This document shows positions 11,001-26,000 of a stretch of 64,000 nucleotides of DNA, piece after piece; position 1 is the stretch's first letter; each line of letters begins with the position of its first letter. This DNA is from Apteryx mantelli (lineage: Eukaryota; Chordata; Aves; Apterygiformes; Apterygidae). The notes beneath the pieces were generated by a model, which saw only the letters and a list, made by a program, of their open reading frames with translations, searched no databases and was not told the origin of the DNA. A program made the position numbers and the translations under genes. The stretch spans positions 33,402,425 to 33,466,424 of the forward strand of contig NC_090020.1 in assembly GCF_036417845.1 (NCBI RefSeq), given 5' to 3'.

Positions 11001-14000
11001 GAAAAATGTTTCAGCTGCAGTGTAACAATGTGTCTTGACAAAGCAACTGTGTCAAACAGTTTCCAGTCAGTGCTGATCGGAATGTTTCACAGGCGGTAGA
11101 ACCAAACCTACTAAATAAGTACCTAAAATAATGCTGACGTCCCTGGCATAAATGACTATCTGGGAATAAATGAAATGAAAATACACAGGAAAGCTAACTG
11201 GTCACTCTTGCATGGAGATACATTTTTTTTCCAATAAAAATGTTATGGATTAGATGTGTGTGTGGCACATACCTTTGTAACAGAAATAATGTTGCAGTTG
11301 ATGAGGTTCTGCGGGAAGAAAGAAAATAATAAGTACATAGTTAACTTAAGAGTGGGTAGCTTATCTAGATAATATACATAAAAATTCCAACTGAAAAACT
11401 GTATTTAGCAAAGCAGTTGCTTTTGCAGCTGCTAAGTTTGCCTTGGATTTTCACTAACTGTGCCTAAAATTTGAGTTACTCAAAGGTAGGTTAGCCCTGG
11501 ATTCAATTTTCTATCCATGACATTCAACACCTCCCCCCAATTTTATATTCCTTTGACTCTGTGCACACAAGTTTGGCCCAGCCAAGTCTTTGCACGTGGC
11601 AAAACCTGGAAGCCTGGTGGCCAAGCAGTGCAGGCAGCAGAGAATGAAGCCAGATGGATACAGAGAACAAACTAAATGGTGCCTGGCAGACACTGGATGT
11701 CTCCCAGTGATGGACGCTGCAACATGTTTTATAGCCTGTCAATGCAGTATAAGCTGCTGTGTAGGGATACCCTCTTAAGACCAGCAAGTGAACCCAAGTC
11801 ATAGCTTCCGCATAGCTGCCATCATATGGCACTGTATCCATGGCAATTAGTGTGAGGAGAGCCCCTCTCTCATATGATTATATTGCTTCTGGGGCTGCAG
11901 CTCTAAAGGAAGAAGCCTGCTTGAGGACCCCTAATTTGTACCAGATTAGGGTGTATAGATGGCATGAATCTGGTGGCAGGTGCCAGCAAGAAAGATGTTC
12001 AGAAAATTTGCTTTTTCCACAACTAATATTATATAGGTAAACAACAATAAGGCAAAGAGAATCTTGATCAGGTCCTTAATCCTCTAAAACTATTCTACAT
12101 GTACAATCTACTTTCCAAAATAGTGAATTTCATTTAAACTGGTCTTATTTTTTCAGTTTTCGCATACTTAAGTAACAGTGTTTCAAATAAAGGAAGTTCT
12201 AATAATATTAATAAGAACACAACACTTCAGTTGTGGCTGTGACCAGGCTGGACCACAGTACATTATATATGATCAGTGAGCCAGAGAGGCTGCTGATCTC
12301 TGCTGCACCCTGGCCAACTGTGCTCTCTGATCTGTTGCTAAGTGTCTGCACCAATTTACCTGAAATCTACCATTCTTTTTCTTTTGCAAGCTCTTCTGAA
12401 CATTAAAAATGAAACAAAACAAACTATGCTCCTTCAGGCCCAGTTCTTTTCCCACACAATTGAACAGTTAAACATGCACTGATTGTAGTAGAGGGCAGAA
12501 TCTGTGCCTTGTTAAGTGGAATTACAGTTCCTAATTGTTATAGTGCAAGTAGAAAACTACAGAGTAATCCTACCTCATCTATGTCTGGTCCATTAAGGAA
12601 ACGGCATGGAAGAGGATTATGAAGCATTCCAACATTGTTAACTAATCAAAGGAAACATAATGATAAGAACCACATCTAGACAAAGTACATAGTTCAGCTA
12701 GTTAAACAAACGGGTTCTCCGTAAGACTCAGAAGTTTTTAAGCTGTATGTGAAGAGAGATGCCATCTAGCATTGAGTCTTGTTCTTACTGAAGTCATCTG
12801 TACTGACTTCAGAGAATGGAAAAACAGTCTGTTTCTATAGTTTGGGTTTGGGGTTTTTGTTTGGCTGGGGTTTTTTGTTTGTTTCACTATTGAAAGGATG
12901 GTTTTCTTTACCAAAAACAAAAAAGTTTTCATTGTTCCTATGTGGTTCATACCAATTAGGGTTAGCCACAGGCTCATTTCAGACTGAATATAAAAATTGC
13001 ACACAGCTGTAAAACAACCAATAGTAAAAATTAATTCCCTGAGGCTAGACAGGGGAAGAAGTCACCCCACAAGCTGGATGCTGCTTATAAAGTGGCAGAG
13101 AAGCTTTCATAGGAAAGAAGTCACTGTACAGGGCAGAGAAATGGGAAGCTCTTGGAGAATTTTAATTCACTTTTAGAATTTGTTCATAATAACTAATGCT
13201 CAAATGCACTAGGCATTCTTGGTTTTAGCAGTGTCTGCTAAGTATAACAAGTTGTTATGACATGCATCATTTTATACAGTTGTCCGTATAATACACTGCA
13301 GCCACAAAACACCCTTCAGTTAACAGGCTTTAATGACTCACCCAAAACACCAATTTCCAAGCCTTCAAGACTTTCTTCAATATTCTCATATACTGAATCT
13401 TTAGTGAAGTCAGCTTGTATAATCTTCACCTTTTGACCTGTGGCCTGCTCTGTAATTAAGAAAAAGGAGAAAATCCCTTTGCATCTACACAAAGGGAGGG
13501 AGAACTGCAACTGAGTAATGAGAGAAATAATCAGATGTCCCATGTAATAATGTCCACTGTAGAATAAGTAACTGTTTCAACTTTCTAGCTTTGAGAAGGA
13601 TCACAACACAAGCAAAATATTCTCATTGTAACCAGTTGTTTTCAGGGAAATGGCCTGACAAATATAGGATCAATTTATGCCCTGAAATCAATGGAAATTC
13701 CCTCACGAAACCTGAACATTTGGTCCTCAAGTAAGAAAAAAACAGAAATAAACAGTACAGGATTTCTTCCCCCAGTTATCATAATATTTACAAAAGAGCA
13801 CTGTCAGCATATGTTAGATAAGTGAATGTGTGTGCCAGATCTTCCGCCTAAGCTCAGTTTTGCAGAATTGTTTCAAAGTGTTTTCCTGTACAAGATGACC
13901 ATTTTAATAAGCAGAGCTTATCTTTTCATGTAGGAGGAGAGGGAAACAGGCATTGTGATGCAGTATTTTCTGCCTCCTTTTCAAACTACTCCTCTGCCTT

Positions 14001-17000
14001 TGAGTCCTGCTTGGGAAACTGCCTGTGGTTGTTCAGAGCTTGATTTTATATCTAATTTCATACAGGCAGGAGAGCACATTGCACCAGGTGTGAATCAGAC
14101 ACACTGATTTCTACCCAGAAATCTTGCCTTGTATCTCCTGGTGTACATTCAGATTTAGGAAGAGGACAGTTATTCCTTGCGTCAGCTCCTGCATGATGGT
14201 GAGGCTGGCAGGAAGCCAACTGCAGTTTCAGGTCCAGTGGGCCAGTTTGCAGCAAAACAGGGCCCAAGAGTGGCAGATCTCCAAGCTGTTCCCTCCTTGT
14301 CTCACAATACACTGCAAGTCTCCACTGCCTCACGCTAGTCAAGTAACACAAGCAGCCTGAGGAACAGCAGACTCTCTGGCTCCAGGTCTGAAAAGTGGGC
14401 TGCATCTTATGTGCAATTTTAGAGGACATCTGTCTCCATGACAGGGGTGAGGGGGAAGAAGTGCCCTTTTTCTTGCCTCTTTCCAGGCTGTGGTTATGTG
14501 TATGAAAGGGACGAAACATACCCTTTGAACCTTCAACCTATAAAAGCAACTCTAGTGGCAAATGACCCCCTAGTGGTCCCAGACTGGGGGAATGGTATCA
14601 CTACAAAGAATAAGGCCATTGTGAGCGTAAATGCAAGGAAGGAAAAGAACAGAGCAACAGCTGGAGCAGGCGCCTGTAATGACCTTCGGATTCGAAGAAC
14701 TCTATAAACAAAATGAGATGGTCTTAAAAAGTGTAGTGATGTTGTGACCATCTTTCTTGCGGGCAATCAGAAGGGCAGCCAAAACTACAGTAACATAAAA
14801 ATTAGGATCAAACAAACCATTTGGCCTTCCTCTGCATCCCCTCGTCTGCACAGAACTGTACTGCTGCAACCAGCTCTGCCAGCCAACAAACAAGTACTCC
14901 AGATGGCTTTACTCTGTCTCATTTAAGAATGAAACAATATATTAAAAAACAATAAAACTATCATGCTGATAAATGAATTATTCAGGGATAGCTCTTTAGA
15001 AAATGATAATAATTCCATAAAGGAGAGAGCCAAAAAAACCCTTTCCAATGTTTCCCTCTCTGTGACATAGATTTATGACAGTCTTTGAAGACACAAGCCA
15101 TTCCAACCTTTTAAAAAAGTCCTAAGTGTGCCAGAAGCAAAGGGCCTAGGTTTTCAAACATGAGCACAGGTTATACACTTCTTTTTAATGAAGGAAAGAT
15201 TAATCTAAAGAAAATTTAAAACTTGAATTGAGTTGTTTAATCTGATGTGTTATAAAATGCATCATTAAGAAGGATACATCTAACTCCTTCTGACCTCAGA
15301 CCACTTGGGAATCCTGCTTGTCAGATAGGATAATATGCTGCCTTTTGAAATTTAACAAGAAGAGAGTAAATCAGGCTGAAGCATGAAGTTGGTTAGAACA
15401 GGCACTCTGCCAGAAACTCTTCCTTTAGGCTTAGAGAGTTACAAAGGTTATCCAAAAACTTGAGGTAGCAAAATATTGAAGGCTGGAGTGGCACGAGAAC
15501 TGGTCTTTGTAGGAATAAGAGACCCTTCTGAAGTAACTATAGCAGAATTTGAATATGAAGAGAAGAGCATTCAGACTAAAATGGCATTCATATTCAGAGG
15601 AATTTCACAGAGAGCAGGGCAAAATAAGAAGCTGAGTAAGCTATTTTAACAACAGAAGGAGATAAAAACGAAATTTAAGACTGGGGATACATGTAAAAAG
15701 TTCTATAATATTATAAAGCACAAGTTCCAGCTCTAGCTTTTCAAGAAATATATCCTCTCAGAAATATAGAGTAAAAACACTTCAGAAATAACAGGAAAAT
15801 AGGGAAGAACTAAAGAAAGATGGTAAAAACATAAAACAGAAGATGATAGAAAATACCAGATAACACAAACTCAGTGAGAAAAAAAAACATGGAAAATACT
15901 GTAACCACCAGAGCACTCGGAAACATTGGTCAAGGCCCTAAACCTCTTGGTTCTGTAGTTGTATTTATTGAAAAAACAACCCTGAGCAATAATGCCTCAT
16001 CAATAGGCATCAGCAATAGGCAGTAGCTACAATTTAACAGTAGGTAACTTAACAACTTTGGAGGGAAAAGGAAGGATGTGTCAAGTGTTTTAAGTTATGC
16101 AGTCATCTCAGCTTGCTATCTGCTCAGCTCTGGGAGCTAGGTCTTCTGGGGGGATGAGGGATGGAAGAACAAGTAAAACAGATTGGAAACTGAACTTCTA
16201 GGAATAAGGGCAGCTAAATGAATTAGCACCTTTACAGGTCTTAGTGGAAATAAACCACATTTGGTTCTAGACCACTCTGTAGGGTGATTTTTGTAGGATG
16301 TAGGGTGATTCATTCTATCGTTTCATATTAATGGACATGATTTCAGCAGCAGAGGTTTATAAACTAGTTATTGTATTACCAAACCCAAATTCATGAGCCA
16401 CACACTCAGCTGGTCTAAACCAAAGTATCTGCACTATTTCTACTACCTTCTGAGGATCAGACACCTTACCTTTCCTTAAATACAGATTTGTTTCTTCTTA
16501 GAAACAAAAAGCTTACTGTGAATAACTTCAGTGTCTTACAGAAGTGGCATTTTCTCATCTGTTTGGTGTAATAATGTAACAGCTAAACAGTACAGACCTT
16601 GATTACATCAACACATCCTAGCATGCAACTTTTCAATCAGGATCAACCCCCTCTGTATAGCTTGCTTAGGAGGTGTAGGCAGAAGAAATTAAGGGAGTGC
16701 AGTTAATAGCATAACTCCATTGCTAATCTCCTGTTTTTATGGCTTGATCAATGTTTCACCAGAATACAAAATGTGTTAAATGAGCAGTATACCAGATGCA
16801 ACAGTTCTATTTGTCTGCTCGCCGCAGGACTTATTTTGTTACCTTTTGTCTCACATTCTGAAAAAGCCTTCCTGTCTGAATGGGTGGAAATCTTGCTTTC
16901 AATTCGAACACTTCTTTAGAGAAATGTTTTTCTTATTGTGGATTTCTGCCCACTCCAAATTCCAGTTCTGAAAGATGTTCTCTGGAACACCTATGATTCA

Positions 17001-20000
17001 CAGGACTGTTTGAAAGCCAAATACTGAGATCTCTGGACTTATCCACAATTTAATCTCCTTTCATTTATATTCTTCAGTATCAAAATTGAATGTAACACTA
17101 TGATTAGGCAAATAATATTGTCAGGTTGAAAAGAGAGGTGACTCTCTTAGTTATGATGTCCAACCCATTGAAAAAAGATACATGGTATAGCAGTTAAGGA
17201 AGAGGAAACGTGAATAACTGCCCAGTCCTACAACTTATTTATGTAGCCTAAAACAAACTTTTTGTCTAGATCTCCCTATGCCTTAATCTCCTTGCATGTC
17301 ATTTAGGGATAATGATAACTGCTCAGGCTGAGACACTGCTTGTTTAAGCAGTTTAGAAAGAAAAAAATCAGTAAGAGTTAGAAAATTTAGAAAATAGTAA
17401 AATCATTCTGGTTAAATTTCTGCTTCAGCTTTGGTTTCCAGTGTATTTACTCACATAAAATCACAGTAAGTTTAACCTTTCTCCTTTTCTGATGACTGCT
17501 TAGCTTAACTACGATGAAGTTTGCAAGCTGAAATCAGGGGAACATTTCCAAAGCTTTAACATAAGCACACATTTAAAAGCCTGATCCAGAGCTCCCTGCT
17601 GATTTAATGGCCTCCAGATCATACACACTGTGCTTTTCTTCACTCTCTCTTCCTCTCCTTCCTTTTGTTTGTGCCATCTACTTGTTATGTACTCATTTCC
17701 AACCTGACACAATAAATAACACATGAGTCACTCTAGGCTTCAGCCAAAACCCGCGGAAGACAATGGAAAGATCTCGCTGGGATTTGCCACCAATTTCAGC
17801 AGACTTTGGGGAAAACTCTTTGCCCACAACCCAGCTGAATATAGTGCAGATACCTAATCAGCATAGACTGAGCTCCTAGGGTCAAACTGTCCGCCTCCCC
17901 ACAACAGAGACTACATGAATAATGCTGCTGCAGTCAGCAAGGTTTCTTCACATGCAAAAAGTGATAGGCTGCTCTTGCAGGACATGCAGGAGTGTTTGCA
18001 GGACAGGCCATTTGAGCAATACCTTTCAGGACAGGACCAGGCTCCTGTTATGTGTTTCTACAGAACTCAGCACAGGAGGGCCTCAGTTAGGAAAGGGGCC
18101 ACTGGATGGCCTTAAATAAATCATAGTACAGAGGAATTTACAGTATGTTATCTTTCCAGCCCTCCACCACTTCTTCTCTTTACTTAGCTATGTCAGTCTC
18201 ATGAATCTTCTTGTTTTTATTCTTTGGTTCTGATTATAATTTACAACACAAAGAAACTATAAAAACTCCTTAGCCTTTTTTAAGGATTCTGTTATTTCAA
18301 TTCTTTAATATTTAGCTGGAAAGAAATGCAACAATGACAGTGGAGCTGGCCTAATTCCCATGGAAGTTAATTTTTTATGACTGTTTACTTAAGAGGAGCT
18401 AATGTAGGCTATAGTCACATTGGCCTTATGGATATGGCTGCTTATAGAGACTGCTCACAGGGAGCTGGTGCTTTCCTCCACTGAAACTCCTTGCTTCTCA
18501 AGGGAAAACAGGTCTATCCCTAGCACTGAGGGAGGGAAATGGGCAGGAAATTTAGGAGCTCAGTCCTTGACTTCAGTAGCTTCAGGTTCAGAAGCTACAG
18601 ATTTCTTTACCCACTTAAAGTCTGTCATATCCCTGAGAGATGCACTGCTCTCTCTGAAGATAAGTATCCTTGACCTGATACTCTGTTGGAGCCAGCTGCC
18701 AAGCCTATTTAAAGGCAAGTCTTTCTGACAGAGGTGTAATCTTGGAGTGACACACATTTAACACAGGAATCTGTAAATCAAACACTCTGTGTGGATAGAA
18801 GGAGAGACAGTGGGAAGAATAGCCTTGATTACAGCAATCTTTAAAGTCAGTGGAGGATATAAACTCCTTTGACTCCTATAGGAATCCCAACCTTGGATCT
18901 CAATGTATTTAAACAAGCCATTCCTTAAACTAATTTCCTTTGAAGAAAAGAAAGGCAACGTTAATTCTAAAGACACTCTATTTAACTGCTTTACCAAATG
19001 CTCAATATAACTTGTAAACCTTAGAGAGAAAAAGCTAGCAAATACATTCATTTGATTTTTACTCCTACTTTGCTGCATTCCATTTATGTTAATTTTCTTA
19101 GGTGAGTTACTTTTTTTAGATTAAAAGAACTAGCCTAAAGGTAACCTTTCTTTACCAGTCACAAACTGATTAGTAGATTCTTTAGACAAAGCTTGTATTA
19201 CATCTCATTTGCCTATAGTTACAGTTTTTAAGGTCAGGTGAAGCCAGTAGAGAATCTGCATCCATTTTTGCATCTAACCCATTCCACTGTTTGAATTCCA
19301 ACATGTATTTTCAAAGCTATCCATGACTCGTTTGGAAAGGTTCAAGTAAGGGAGTATTACCACAAATAATTTGTAGCATTGCAGTCATACCTGGGGCTAT
19401 TTCTGTAGCTATATCTGGGGCCCCACTGTGCTAGATACTGTGCCAGATCCCTGTGAAGCCAGCCTGCTAACCTGAAGATAAGTTTGAGACAAACACTTAC
19501 CAACTTCAGTGGCTACTCTCTGAAGTTTTTCAAGAGTTCTGCTTATCATAACTATATTTAGTCCGCGTTTTGCCAGCTGCAATAGAGGAACATAAAAGTT
19601 GTTAGAGAAGACAGTGAGGTGACAAAGATTCTTTATATGATAATGACAAACAAAGAATCTTTATAAATTTTCCCAGTTTTACAATAAAAACAATTATGGA
19701 TTTTTTTGTAATTGCTTTCATTCACCCATCACCTGCCTATTGGGTAACCAACAAATATTAAAACCAGGCCAAACATTAATCAGAGTTCTTACAGTCTGCC
19801 TAAACATCTCCTTTACTACATAGTCTTGGACCTTTACAAGAAGAGTACACTGGACTGTTGTCCAAAACCCCCAAAATATGACCCAAAATAAATAATCTAA
19901 ACACTTTTCAAATGAATGAATGTCTACAGGGAGTGAAGACAATCTGACATTTCCCAGAAAAAGGATTTTTGCTTGGAAAGGGAAAGCCAAATATGTTGAT

Positions 20001-23000
20001 GACCTCCTAGTCATTTTACAAGACTGCTCTCCATCCTTACCTTTCTTCTTTTTTCTTTTTTTTCCTCTGAGGAGGAATCTCTGAGGAGATTAAATACATT
20101 GAACTGAAGTCTCAAAAGAGTTTGAAAGGATTTGGACTTTACTCATGTGTTTTATAGAAATAAAATCTCATGCAGATCAGATAGCTAAATTTCAAGTGCT
20201 TGTTTCATTAGATGCAAAGTGAAAAAATGAAGGAAAAAAGATGAAGAAGTCCATGCATAAAAATTCAAAATACAGTCACACAAAGATACATCCACAAAGA
20301 TGTTGGCAAGAGTTGCAGTTTACAGCTGTGAACATTATTTAACACAGCACTCCATTTGTAGTCAGTTTCTTATTACCATGTGCAGAACAAATGCAGAACA
20401 AACAGAGAAGGGTATTCTCCCTTTTTCCTTGGGCCTTCCATTCCCATCAGTTTGAGTTTTAGGCAGGGCTTGAGAGAGAAATATGCCCCCAACTTGTGAA
20501 ACTAGGTTATTAACAAGCAGCAGCCGAACTGAGTTGTGCACACAAAGAAAAGAAAGACAGAGCTGAAACTAGAAAAATGCCCATGGGAGCAAAGAGAAAG
20601 AGAGTTAAATTAGTTAGCACAAAGGATAAAGCCAACTTCATCTGAAAGTACCAAGTTTGCTTAGAACAAGAAACGAACTGGTGAAGCCCACACACTGAAC
20701 ACCCATTCATTGCTGTCGCTGACTCCCTGTAACGCTTTCTCCTTAAACCTATTTGAGGGAAACAGTTTGTCCTATTGAGCTCTTCTGAAACAATGAAAAG
20801 AATGTTAAGAAATAAGGACCTTTGTTTAAAAATTCGCTACATCGAGAGTATGAGGGGCAGACTGTCTATTAAATGTATTGGCCACAACCATTTGCATTTT
20901 CAGCACAAAGACCATACTCACAATTCTCGGCTTTTGGAGACCCTCTTACATAATTGTCCAGTGCTCCAAAGAGACATGCAAACACTTAGACACTCTGGAG
21001 TTTCAAAAGCTCATTTTAAGGGCTGCATTTGAAGTACTCAGGAAGAGAACTCTAATTGTCTACATACTGGCAAATTTCCCTTTGTCCACAATGAGCTTGA
21101 CTCAAGCTGTTTCAAATCCATTTGGAAAGCAATGGAGACATGGTCTCTGTTTCCATGGTCACTTATTCCTACTTCTAACTTAGGGATGTTCAGATAGGGA
21201 TTATTTTAATTTTTTAGCATGCAGACCCAAGACCAAATATCAGCCATGTTAAAAAACAAAACAAAAGCAGCAATCTATTTTTCCGGGCTTCTTAATATCA
21301 TTTCAACTATATTTTTGTGTCATTTGGTAGAAAAATCACCTTCTAAAAAACTAAGTAAATTTCCTACTGCTAAGACCTAATGAGTTGTCTCTTAGTTAAA
21401 AGCAAATGTTTGTGGCAATTTTATAAAATTGTTAATTGTCAGGTGAGAGAAGCAGACTTTCCTTTGCTGCTGTATACCAGGCTAACCAGAACTATAAGGT
21501 TGTAGCAGCCATTTCTTAAGGCAAAAGAAGCTACACTTGTCTACTCTTTTGCTTGCTCACCCACATAGAAAACATGCATCCTTTTCAGAAACAGATTTCA
21601 CAGGACATTTTAACTACCAGGAGATTCAAATGCATCTTCAAGGTAAGCAAAAAGCATTGTGATTTCCTGGCCATCCACACTAATGATTAAATCGGCTTTA
21701 ACACTACTGCATTCCAGATAAAAGTAACTTTTAGTCTAGATGTCTTTAGCACAAAGCATTTTGCTACCAAACAAAAGCTTTGACATTAGGGGATGGAATT
21801 TCCCATCACAGATAAGAGTAAGCACTGCCTCCAAGCATTGTACAGTGTGAACCCGCATGTATTAGGAAATCCTGACTCCCAGCGGCAAAGGATTAAAATG
21901 CTTCTGAACTTCTGAGACTACTAAAATGTAAGATTATTACTGCCTCCAGTCATAACAAATAATAACTTAGCATTTAGAAGCTGGGTTAATAAAAAAAAGG
22001 TCAAGCAGGTCTACTTTCTAGAATCTTGCAAAGCCACTGTTTAAAAGCTTAAATCCACATTAAACTAATGAAAAAAAAAACACTGTGCAACTTCTAGTGC
22101 ATTTTTGCAGCTCAGTCTGAGACAAATTTTCAAACAACAGAAGTTACACGCAAGACAAGACACACATTTTTGGATTAAAACCATGCATGTAACCACTGCA
22201 ATTTCACTCACAAATTGGTGATACTCTACACAGACCATTAAGATTTAATAACTTAAAACCCCTAATAATGTTTTATGGAAGCTGTAGTTCTACATTTCTA
22301 CCCATCGTGGGACTTTTCTGTCTTCTCCAGAATTGCGCTGATATCATCTCAGTGCTTCTTTCATTTTCTTTCCCTGAGGTTCAGACCTGCAGGGTCTCTG
22401 TGATTCAAACCTCTCACATCTTTCTGGTCCAGCAGACCAGGACTGGACCACAGAGCAGTAGGATTCTGCATACTTTGTGCTAGCCCTGCACCTGCGCAAC
22501 AGTACTAGGATAGCAATATCTGCAGGAATAAATCCAGGATCAAGTGGATAAATTATAATATGGATGCAACTGGAGCAGGATAACCCAAATCACATTTAGC
22601 TTGCATTAGACTGCTGGTAATACTGTGTCTCATTTCCTGAAATTGTGCAAAGATTTGAGATTTGAGAAAATGTTGTATTAATAAATGAATGCAGTGCCTG
22701 TCTCAACAAGGTCTGCTGAAACATTGATTTTAACATAAGCAGTGGCTTGATTTGTAAGAAAGTTATGCACTATTACTAATAACAAAAATAGTGATCCAAA
22801 TGTTCATTAAACCAGCCAGCTAGGTGAAGATGTGAGTGACCAATGTCCTGCTTGTGCCTCGACATCAAATGAGATGTCTGCAGGTGATAAACTGTAAATC
22901 TTGGAGTATGGTATGGCCTCTTCCATAAGACCACTAAGCTTGAGGTGCTAAGCCAGTGACAGTCAGTAAAGCAGATCTGTGGTTATTACCTCAGAAAAAA

Positions 23001-26000
23001 ACAACTGTCGAGACTGCAGCAGTTCCGTGAAATGCTAACAGCTTAGTAGAGATGTCAAAGAGCTCTGAGATGTGACAGCCTAGCAGCACACTCACAGATG
23101 ACATATTTTTGTGCCTTGTTAGAAGTCTGGAGAGTTTGAATCCCATCAGTCCAAGAACTAATGGACCAAATCTAACAGAAACCTGGCTTTTGAAATAGGT
23201 ATAGCAAATCAGAGCCAACATCTCAGTACCCTGAGATCACAGCTGGTTTAAGGAAATGAGTCTATGTGCTCAAGAAGGCCAGACCTTTAAAATCACCCTG
23301 ATGTGCTAGAAATACTGACACTGCCTTCATAGAAGCCTGGACTTTCATGTAGAAGAGAATAAGCTCAAGGTGTTTGTGTGCCTGCCTGTCAACAGAAGCT
23401 CAGGAAACTAAAGGGACAATAATTTGCTCTGAAAAATCTGTGTCCTGAAAGCAACAATGTAATGTGCATATATTGTCTGGAACACCTCACAGCTATCTGG
23501 CTCTTCATACAAGCTCAGACAGCTACTGAGCTCCATAAGCTTTGCAGAAAGCTTTATTAGCTATAAACCTTGGAAAGAAGGGTACTGAACCAGTAAATAT
23601 TGTAATGTTCTTTGCCTGGACCTCTGCCAGCTGTACCTAATGAGCCACCAACTGGGATTTCCACATAAAACACTGAACAGAAAAAGCCACGTTGCACTGG
23701 CCTTCCAAAAGCCAAGAACTGTTCTCCTTAGTATGAAGTCCTATACACTACCAACAAGTGTGGAGCCCCTACATTAGTCTGTGAATTATCAGCCCTTTTC
23801 TGAGCTCAGGATATCACAGAAATCCATCGCTTAGTGTCAGAGCACAGACTCTAGAGGAACTGGCATTACCTGCAGCCTTATGGCCAACAAACAAAAGCTG
23901 TGGGGAAGACGCACATCACAAGGTCTGCCTTCACAGCAGCCCCTGACACCAGAGGGACCTACGCCAGAAGAACATCAGAGCATTTTGTGCCCTGACATCA
24001 GACCAGCAAGACAGCAGAGCTGAGCCAGAAACTCCAAAGGCATGCAGACATTAAAACAGCAGGGTCAGATTTATTTACCCATGAGCCACACACAAGTGTG
24101 TGCTTTGACCTCCACCAACAAGATGAAGGTGCCAAGCTATGATCTCATGTGATGTGGGCTTGGGATCTGCCCCCACAGTGCAGTAGCTGAGCAAAGCTTA
24201 AATCAAAGAGACCACCTGGGGAGGAAGGTGCGTCTCAGCATACATAAAGGATGGCTCTCCACCATCCCACAAAGCCAAAAATAATTAACAAATGTTCCAC
24301 AAAAACTTGCCAGTTCCAGCCAAGTTTTTCAAGAAAACATAGTAGTTGTTTTATTCTTTCTCATGGTGTAAAGCAGCCATTCTGTAATAACTGGCTTTTA
24401 ATGGGAGTTACTGTTGAACCACCCAAATAGCATGAAGGAAGCAGAACAATGACAGAGATTCTGATCCAGACATTCATAGGTGCCTGCAAACTTCACCTGG
24501 ATGAAATATCACCAGGTGCTCACTTAAAAAGTTAGTTCAGCAGCCTGCATGTGCAGGTGGCTACACCCAGAGGTGTGGCTTTAAAGATACAATTAAGCAC
24601 TTATACTAAATCCTCTCTCACCCATCCCATCTTTCCCCAACCTCTTCATTCCTCAAGTCCTTTCCATTTGCTGATCACTGGAGCAATTCAGTGAGAAAAC
24701 AGAAGGCAATGTTTGTTTTCCCTTTTCTCCCACAGAAGAGCTTGTGATCTTTATCACAGCTATGACGAATGTTGAATGTTAAGCTATAATACTTGGCATT
24801 TGTCCTTGTGCTTTCTACATTCAACGCACTTCCACAAGTACTTATCATATTGCCACTCCCAGGAATCAAAATCATGAGGTAGGTGCTTAAAGTAAATAAT
24901 GCATATGCTTAAAAAGATTGGCTTTAAAATTCCTGTCAATTAATTCAAAAGTAAACTCATTTTCCTTTCTTCTGAGATTTATTTTATATATAACTTATGA
25001 TCAGAAGGGATCACATCTAATCTAAATGCTACCATATTAGAGGCTGCTAATTTTCACCTGGACATCTCAGCACTGAAGGCAATAACTCATGTTTCACTGA
25101 TGTGCAGCTTCTAGAAAGAAAGCCACTTTTGAATGAAGACATCAAAGACAAAATCTACCACTCAGTTGCTATCACTACTAGCAAGGATGATCCAAGAGGG
25201 CACCCTGCCCTGGATGTTGATTAGGGGTATAGAAAGGGGCTGCCCTAGTGACTCTGCACAGCAGCAGCGACGGATCACCACAGAGCCAATGGCAGCTCTC
25301 AGCTTCACTGTTCCTCCCTTCACTTTCTTCCTGCTCTTAGAGATACTGATTCTTCCTTACGCTTTTAGCTTTTGTTATAATTTTCATAACTTGAAGTTGT
25401 TTTTCATTTACATAGATTTCTCTTTTATTTGTGGTTTCAGACACATCTATCGAGCTTTTCTCTGCAACTGTGAGGGCTACAAAATGACTCTACATTTTGT
25501 AGGCTTAATGCTAGACAACCGCACTGAAAGACACGCAGCAGAGCAGCAGCAAAACTAGGAAAAAAAGCCAACTCAGGAAACTTCCTGCTCTGGACAGACA
25601 ACATAAAATCTTTTGGAGTACTCAGTGTTTCCATCTGATTTTCTTGGTCTGACGTGAGTGTTGGGGCCTGAATGATTTTCCTCTGAAAAGCAATACCGCG
25701 TTCCTTTCAGAAATTGATTACTGTTACTCTGCACATGCAGAGGAGAAGGATTAGTACCATGTTTTTCATATCTGCTCTTAATCCTAGAATAACCTTACTA
25801 ACTTTCAGAGTTTGGTGGAGGGGCAGCAATTGCCATTTAGTTAAAATAAATCAAAGGGTAAGTAATCTATCTTACCTCAAAGGAATATGCTTTTCCAAGC
25901 CCATCTCCTGCTCCTGTGACCACTGGAGAAAGTAAAAAGGAAAAAAAAAAAGAGGGATTACATTTGTTGTTCTGCTTTAGCTCGTTTTTTCCTGGATTCG

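Noticed and set aside
14058-14519. A 153-codon minus-strand open frame in HSD17B3 intron 3
   Set aside because: Composition is not protein-like in a recognisable way, there is no domain or splice context, and overlapping frames of similar length occur on the other strand.
25133-25558. A 141-codon plus-strand open frame in HSD17B3 intron 2
   Set aside because: The latter half is Phe/Ile/Leu-rich because of T-rich DNA. No known protein resemblance and no splice support were seen.
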